Assembly: GCA_937943665.1 (NCBI GenBank)
Contig: CALEAR010000134.1
Coordinates: forward strand, 1-11,111
DNA: 11,111 nt
DNA from: an uncultured Alcanivoracaceae bacterium
GTDB lineage: Bacteria > Pseudomonadota > Gammaproteobacteria > Pseudomonadales > Alcanivoracaceae
Direction of reading: 5' to 3'
Part shown: piece after piece, positions 7,584 to 11,111 of the stretch
Layout: the number at the start of each line of letters is the position of its first letter
How positions within the stretch are numbered: position 1 is the stretch's first letter
Position numbers and translations under genes: made by a program
The notes under the pieces: generated by a model
Told to the model about the DNA's origin: nothing
Database searches by the model: none
What the model saw: the letters and a program-made list of their open reading frames with translations, nothing else

Positions 7584-7787
7584 TTAAAGTGATTTCCAGA
7601 TCACCGGTTGGGGCTCGTTGGATTCATCCAATGCAGCGGCCTCAGGTTCTTCATCCATGTACCGTGTCATTTCACAAGCAAGACAGTACATCCAAGTGCG
7701 TTCAGCACTTTGGCACCGTTGGATTTTATCCATGGCACCGCATTCGGGGCACTTGGCCCCGGCAATAAATTGGCGTTTTATACTCAT
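7584..7787 (-). CDS. yheV: YheV-family putative zinc-binding protein (DUF2387)
   Basis: A 67-residue protein starting SIKRQFIAGAKCPEC, the diagnostic opening of the YheV family. Two CxxC pairs (C13/C16 and C35/C38) form a likely zinc ribbon, and a further Cys is at 25. The tail is acidic (DEEPEAAALDESNE). The length matches the family (about 65-75 residues). Its ATG overlaps the prlC stop by 4 bp (ATGA), so it is translated from the same message, probably by coupling; only a weak GGA lies upstream. The biochemical role of YheV is unknown. The link with oligopeptidase A here suggests a housekeeping or stress setting, but that is inference. Confidence 0.9.
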   Translation of the reverse strand: MSIKRQFIAGAKCPECGAMDKIQRCQSAERTWMYCLACEMTRYMDEEPEAAALDESNEPQPVIWKSL

Positions 7788-9814
7788 GCTGCAATTCCAC
7801 TGTGGCGAAGTAGCGCATCTATTTTCGGTTCTCTGCCACGAAAAGCAATGAATAAATCTAAGGGTTCCTCACTGCCGCCTTTGGCAAGAATGTGCTTGCG
7901 GAATTCGCGGCCCACTTGCTCATTCAAAACGCCCTCTTCCTCAAAGCGAGAGAAAGCATCTGCGGATAACACTTCTGCCCACAGGTAGCTGTAGTAACCG
8001 GCAGCATACCCCCCTGCAAAAATATGCCCAAAGCTGTGTTGGAAGCGGTTACTTGGGGTGGGTTTTACCACTGCCACCTCTTCTCTCACCTCATCAAGCA
8101 CTTGCTGAATGGAAAGCTTAGGCTGGTATTCATAATGAATACGGAAATCAAACAAACCAAATTCTAGCTGACGCACTAAAAACATACCCTTTTGGAAGTT
8201 TTTAGCGGCGAGCATTTTCTCTAGCATGGCCTGTGGTAAGGGGTTACCGGTTTCGTAGTGGCCAGAAATTTCCGCAAGACCCTCTGGCGTCCAGCACCAG
8301 TTTTCTAAAAACTGGCTTGGCAGCTCCACCGCATCCCATGGCACACCGTTAATGCCTGAAACCCCAGGTACCTCTTGTTCAGTGAGCATATGATGCAGGC
8401 CATGGCCAAATTCGTGGAACAGCGTTACCACCTCATCGTGGGTGAGTAGGCCGGGTTTGCCGCCTGCTGGTGGAGCAAAGTTACAAGTAAGGAAAGCCAC
8501 AGGTAGCTGCAGAGAGCCATCTAAACGTTTGCGCCTAACGCGGCAATCTGCCATCCAGGCCCCACCGCGCTTGCCGGTACGGGCATACATATCTAAATAA
8601 AACCCAGCAAGGAGTTGTTCGTTTTCATCATAAATTTGGTAGTAGGTTACCTGCGGATGCCACACATCCACGCCGGAGGTTTCACGAATGGTGATGCCAA
8701 ACAAGCGCTCCACCAAGGTGAACATGCCTTGAATTACCTTTTCGGCGGGGAACCAAGGGCGCAAGGCCTCCTCGGAAAGATCATAACGGCTTTCACGCAA
8801 ACGTTCGCTCCAAAAACTCACATCCCATGGCGCTAACGGCTCAGCCCCTTGGCTGCGGGCAAAGGCTTCTAGCTCGGCAAATTCCTTTTCAGCTTGGGGT
8901 TTGGCTTTTGCCGCAAGGTCGCGCAAAAACTGCATCACCTGATCTGGGGTTTCTGCCATTTTGGTGGCAAGTGAAAGCTCAGCATAATTATTAAACCCTA
9001 ACAGCTGTGCCTGCTCTTGGCGCAGAGCAAGGATTTCATCCATGATGGCGCTGTTATCAAATTGGCCTGCATGGGGGCCTTGATCAGAGGCACGAGTGGT
9101 GAAGGCATGGTACATCTCTTCACGCAGGGCACGGTTTTTCACATGGCTCATCACGGCCAAATAGCAGGGGAAATCCAAGGTGAGCAACCAACCTTCAAGT
9201 CCCTTTTCTGCGGCTTTATCGCGTGCACCTGCTAAAGCCACATCGGGCATGCCCTCGAGTTCGTTGGCATCAGTAATATGCTTTTCCCATGCTTGAGTGG
9301 CATCTAATACATGGTTAGAAAACTGCGAGCTTAATTCTGAAAGGCGCTTGCTGTTGGCCATAAATTTGGCTTTTTTGTCCTCTGGCAGGGCAACGCCCGA
9401 TAAACGGAAGCTACGCAGGGTATTATCTAAATACTTGCGCTGAGCAGGGGTTAGGGTGTTTTCCTCCTTGGCCAAAACTTGTTGAAACGCTTCAAACAAT
9501 GCTTGGTTTTGGCCCACCTCGGTACCGTATTCAGAAAGAAGGGGTAAACAAGCGTTATAAGCTTCGCGTAGCTCAGGGGTTTGGGCCACACCATTGAGAT
9601 GGCTAACAGGGCTAAAGGCTTGCTCGAGGCGATCATCTTCTTCATCTAAGGGGGCCACCAAGGTTTCCCAGGTGTGTTGTTTTTGGGTGGTAAGTTGAGC
9701 AATGAGCTCGCGACCAGAGGCCACCAAGGCTTCCACCGCGGGCTTAACGTGCTCAGGCGTAATTTTAGAAAACTCGGGTAAATCAGGATAATCTAGTAAC
9801 GGATTCTGAGACAT
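7784..9814 (-). CDS. prlC: Oligopeptidase A (M3 family zinc metallopeptidase)
   Basis: A cytoplasmic zinc oligopeptidase of 676 residues, the usual PrlC/OpdA length. It degrades short peptides, including cleaved signal peptides, after larger proteases have acted. The zinc motif is HEFGH at residues 467-471 (HEFGHGLHHM), and the third ligand is probably E497 in VELPSQFLENW. The N-terminus (NPLLDYPDLPEFSKITPEHV) matches the family's opening. I prefer the ATG at 9814 over the one at 9829, which would add MKREV, because GAGAG lies 5 bases before 9814 and nothing suitable precedes 9829. The C-terminal substrate-facing region contains the usual SFGHIFAGGYAAGYYSYLWAE-type segment. Its stop overlaps the yheV start. 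In Salmonella and E. coli the corresponding gene is heat-shock regulated, and the upstream sequence here agrees with that. Confidence 0.97.
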   Translation of the reverse strand: MSQNPLLDYPDLPEFSKITPEHVKPAVEALVASGRELIAQLTTQKQHTWETLVAPLDEEDDRLEQAFSPVSHLNGVAQTPELREAYNACLPLLSEYGTEVGQNQALFEAFQQVLAKEENTLTPAQRKYLDNTLRSFRLSGVALPEDKKAKFMANSKRLSELSSQFSNHVLDATQAWEKHITDANELEGMPDVALAGARDKAAEKGLEGWLLTLDFPCYLAVMSHVKNRALREEMYHAFTTRASDQGPHAGQFDNSAIMDEILALRQEQAQLLGFNNYAELSLATKMAETPDQVMQFLRDLAAKAKPQAEKEFAELEAFARSQGAEPLAPWDVSFWSERLRESRYDLSEEALRPWFPAEKVIQGMFTLVERLFGITIRETSGVDVWHPQVTYYQIYDENEQLLAGFYLDMYARTGKRGGAWMADCRVRRKRLDGSLQLPVAFLTCNFAPPAGGKPGLLTHDEVVTLFHEFGHGLHHMLTEQEVPGVSGINGVPWDAVELPSQFLENWCWTPEGLAEISGHYETGNPLPQAMLEKMLAAKNFQKGMFLVRQLEFGLFDFRIHYEYQPKLSIQQVLDEVREEVAVVKPTPSNRFQHSFGHIFAGGYAAGYYSYLWAEVLSADAFSRFEEEGVLNEQVGREFRKHILAKGGSEEPLDLFIAFRGREPKIDALLRHSGIAA

Positions 9815-9860
9815 AACTTCTCTCTTCATTGTGGGTGGTGTTCACCAAAGTATGACACCA

Positions 9861-9890
9861 ATATGGGGGTTGCTTCCCATGATTATCAAG
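9861..9890 (-). promoter_or_regulatory. Predicted sigma-32 (heat-shock) promoter of prlC-yheV
   Basis: The minus strand reads CTTGATA (9884-9890), then 15 bases, then CCCCATAT (9861-9868). The RpoH consensus is CTTGAAA, 11-16 bases, CCCCATnT, so only one base of the -35 box differs and the -10 box fits fully. Transcription would start near 9854, about 40 bases before the prlC ATG. The same region can be read as a weaker sigma-70 promoter (TTGATA, 18 bp, CATATT). A short inverted repeat, ATGGG-N8-CCCAT (9863-9880), overlaps it. Confidence 0.65.
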
Positions 9891-9929
9891 TGCATTCGTT
9901 AAAATCACCCAATAACATAAGGAAACCCC

Positions 9930-10460
9930 ATGAATATTGAAACTTTTGGCGAATTTACCCCTCAGCTAGCACCTGGCAGTTGGGTGCATCAACGCGGATT
10001 GCTGATTGGGCAGGTGTCCTTAGGGGAGGATAGTACAGTGTGGCCTGGGGCCGTGGTGCGTGGGGATATGCAGCGTATTGTGGTGGGTAAGCGCAGTAGC
10101 ATTCAAGATAATACTGTAATTCACGTTACCCATGCTTCGGCTTACCACCCTGAGGGATTTGGAGTCACCATAGGGGATGATGTAACCATTGGTCATCAGG
10201 TAACGGTGCATGGAGCCACTATTCATCATCGAGTATTAGTGGGTATGCAAAGCCTCATTATGGATGGCGCTGAGGTACACAGTGAGGTGATTGTTGGGGC
10301 GGGGTCATTAGTGCCCCAAGGCAAGGTATTGGAAAGTGGTTACTTATATTTGGGCCGCCCTGCGGTGGCTGTGAGGGAGCTCACCGCAGAGGAAAAGGCC
10401 TATTTACCTTATTTAGCGGCCAATTATGTGGCGTTAAAAAACCAGTATTTGGGCACTTAA
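9930..10460 (+). CDS. yrdA: Gamma-carbonic anhydrase family protein (YrdA-like)
   Basis: A 176-residue left-handed parallel beta-helix protein with the hexapeptide repeats of the gamma-class carbonic anhydrases ([37 protein letters not shown]). The three zinc-ligand histidines of the family are present at H65 (NTVIHV), H89 and H94 ([10 protein letters not shown]), and R44, D46, Q59 and D60 keep the pattern of the trimer interface and active site. The helical tail (about 150-176) is typical. The length fits YrdA/CaiE/PaaY-like members (175-200). Many YrdA-type proteins have little or no measured carbonic anhydrase activity, so catalysis is not assured. The start has AAGGA (9919-9923) 6 bases upstream. 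It diverges from prlC and converges on aroE, next to which related genes also lie in enterobacteria. Its promoter is unclear: TAAAAT at 9900-9905 could be a -10 box, but no good -35 is present. Confidence 0.92.
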   Translation: MNIETFGEFTPQLAPGSWVHQRGLLIGQVSLGEDSTVWPGAVVRGDMQRIVVGKRSSIQDNTVIHVTHASAYHPEGFGVTIGDDVTIGHQVTVHGATIHHRVLVGMQSLIMDGAEVHSEVIVGAGSLVPQGKVLESGYLYLGRPAVAVRELTAEEKAYLPYLAANYVALKNQYLGT

Positions 10461-11111
10461 ACCTGTTGGCGCATGCTTTGTAACACCGCCATAGTGGCGG
10501 GGCGCCAGTTATGCCAGCGGTAGAAGGATTCTGCCGCTTGTTGCACTAACATACCTAAGCCATCAGAAACCTGAGCACCATGGCGTTGAGCCCACTGCAT
10601 AAAGGGGGTTTCTTCGCCATACATCATATCGTAGCAGCAGGCGTTTTCTGCTAACAGTGAACTCGGTAGTGCCAAGCCTTCACCCGCAAGGCTTGCGGAG
10701 GTGCCGTTGATAATAATATGGAATGGCGCCTCTTGGTGAAGGTCTTCTAAGGCCACTGCACGAAGAGAAAATTGTTCTGCTAAGCCTTGGGCGCGCTCAT
10801 AGGTGCGGTTGGTAATCACTACTTCTTCAGCGCCTGCGGTGAGTAAACAGCCGAGCACTCCGCGCACGGCGCCGCCGGCACCCACCACCAGAATGCGCTT
10901 GTTGATGAGTTTCCAGTTGAGGTTGCGAATCATATCTGCCAGTAAGCCGGCACCATCGGTGTTATCACCGTGTAGTATGCCTTTCTCCATCCATAGAGTG
11001 TTCACTGCTTGGGCTTGTTCGGCCCTTTCGGTGCGCACTTCGCACATGGCATAGGCTCTTTCTTTAAAGGGTAAAGTCACATTGGCGCCTTTGCCGCCTT
11101 CGGCAAAGATC
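10457..11111 (-). CDS. aroE: Shikimate dehydrogenase (NADP+), N-terminus outside the window
   Basis: AroE reversibly reduces 3-dehydroshikimate to shikimate with NADPH, the fourth step of the shikimate pathway, in the cytoplasm. About 217 residues are visible; the family has about 270, so roughly 50 N-terminal residues, including the SxS shikimate-binding loop, are missing. The frame is open to base 11111 and begins [16 protein letters not shown], which contains the catalytic lysine of the NVTxPFK motif. The GTG at 11080 is therefore internal, not a start. The catalytic aspartate is in GDNTDGAG. The dinucleotide-binding loop is [12 protein letters not shown], and ITNRTYERA is the NADP 2'-phosphate (NRT) motif. 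The C-terminal [14 protein letters not shown] closes the substrate pocket. Nothing looks degraded. The stop codon overlaps that of the gamma-carbonic anhydrase gene. Confidence 0.97.
   Translation of the reverse strand, partial: IFAEGGKGANVTLPFKERAYAMCEVRTERAEQAQAVNTLWMEKGILHGDNTDGAGLLADMIRNLNWKLINKRILVVGAGGAVRGVLGCLLTAGAEEVVITNRTYERAQGLAEQFSLRAVALEDLHQEAPFHIIINGTSASLAGEGLALPSSLLAENACCYDMMYGEETPFMQWAQRHGAQVSDGLGMLVQQAAESFYRWHNWRPATMAVLQSMRQQV

Noticed and set aside
7586..7603. Small GTGAT/ATCAC inverted repeat at the 3' end of yheV
   Set aside because: It has only 5-bp arms, lies within coding sequence and has no T run; the larger hairpin at 7531-7575 is the better candidate.
9815..9829. Upstream ATG of prlC at 9829
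   Set aside because: The five extra residues are not part of the family's usual start, and the sequence before 9829 lacks a ribosome site, whereas GAGAG precedes 9814.
9900..9905. TAAAAT as the -10 box of the gamma-carbonic anhydrase gene
   Set aside because: No acceptable -35 hexamer lies 16-18 bp upstream, so I mention it only in the gene entry and do not call it as a promoter.
11078..11080. GTG at 11080 as the start of aroE
   Set aside because: The frame continues upstream to the window edge with FAEGGKGAN, which is conserved AroE sequence, so the codon is an internal valine.

Overview
This is an ordinary, tightly packed stretch of a gammaproteobacterial chromosome of intermediate GC. 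The assignment rests on gene content: prlC coupled to yheV, a YrdA-type gamma-carbonic anhydrase beside aroE, a LemA/M48 pair and a two-gene RND pump. I cannot name a genus. There are eight protein genes that I am sure of and one (the M48 protein) whose core is sure but whose C-terminal part is less so. I see no mobile element, CRISPR array, tRNA or rRNA. The longest non-coding stretch is only about 170 bp (7414-7583).

Layout, left to right. (1) 1-694, plus strand: the C-terminal two thirds of a nitronate monooxygenase-like flavoprotein, cut by the window edge. (2) 703-3125, minus strand: lemA followed by a one-base-overlapping gene for a membrane M48 metalloprotease with a TerB-like tail. 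They have their own promoter at 3156-3184. (3) 3189-7413, minus strand: a lipoprotein RND adaptor, then an RND permease, then a rho-independent terminator at 3189-3217. No outer-membrane channel gene or regulator is present in the window. (4) 7584-9814, minus strand: prlC (oligopeptidase A) overlapping yheV by 4 bp. It is preceded by a promoter that matches the sigma-32 heat-shock consensus well and is followed by a strong 45-nt hairpin. (5) 9930-10460, plus strand: a gamma-carbonic anhydrase-like protein whose stop codon shares a palindromic TTAA with the stop of (6) aroE, 10457-11111, minus strand, whose N-terminus lies outside the window.

Functionally the genes do not form one pathway. prlC and the LemA/M48 pair both belong to protein quality control (cytoplasmic peptide degradation and membrane proteolysis). 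The RND pair is an efflux module. aroE is core aromatic biosynthesis. I did not find a convincing undescribed system. The most useful leads are the heat-shock promoter of prlC-yheV, the unusually long M48-TerB protein coupled to lemA, and the hairpin between yheV and the pump genes.
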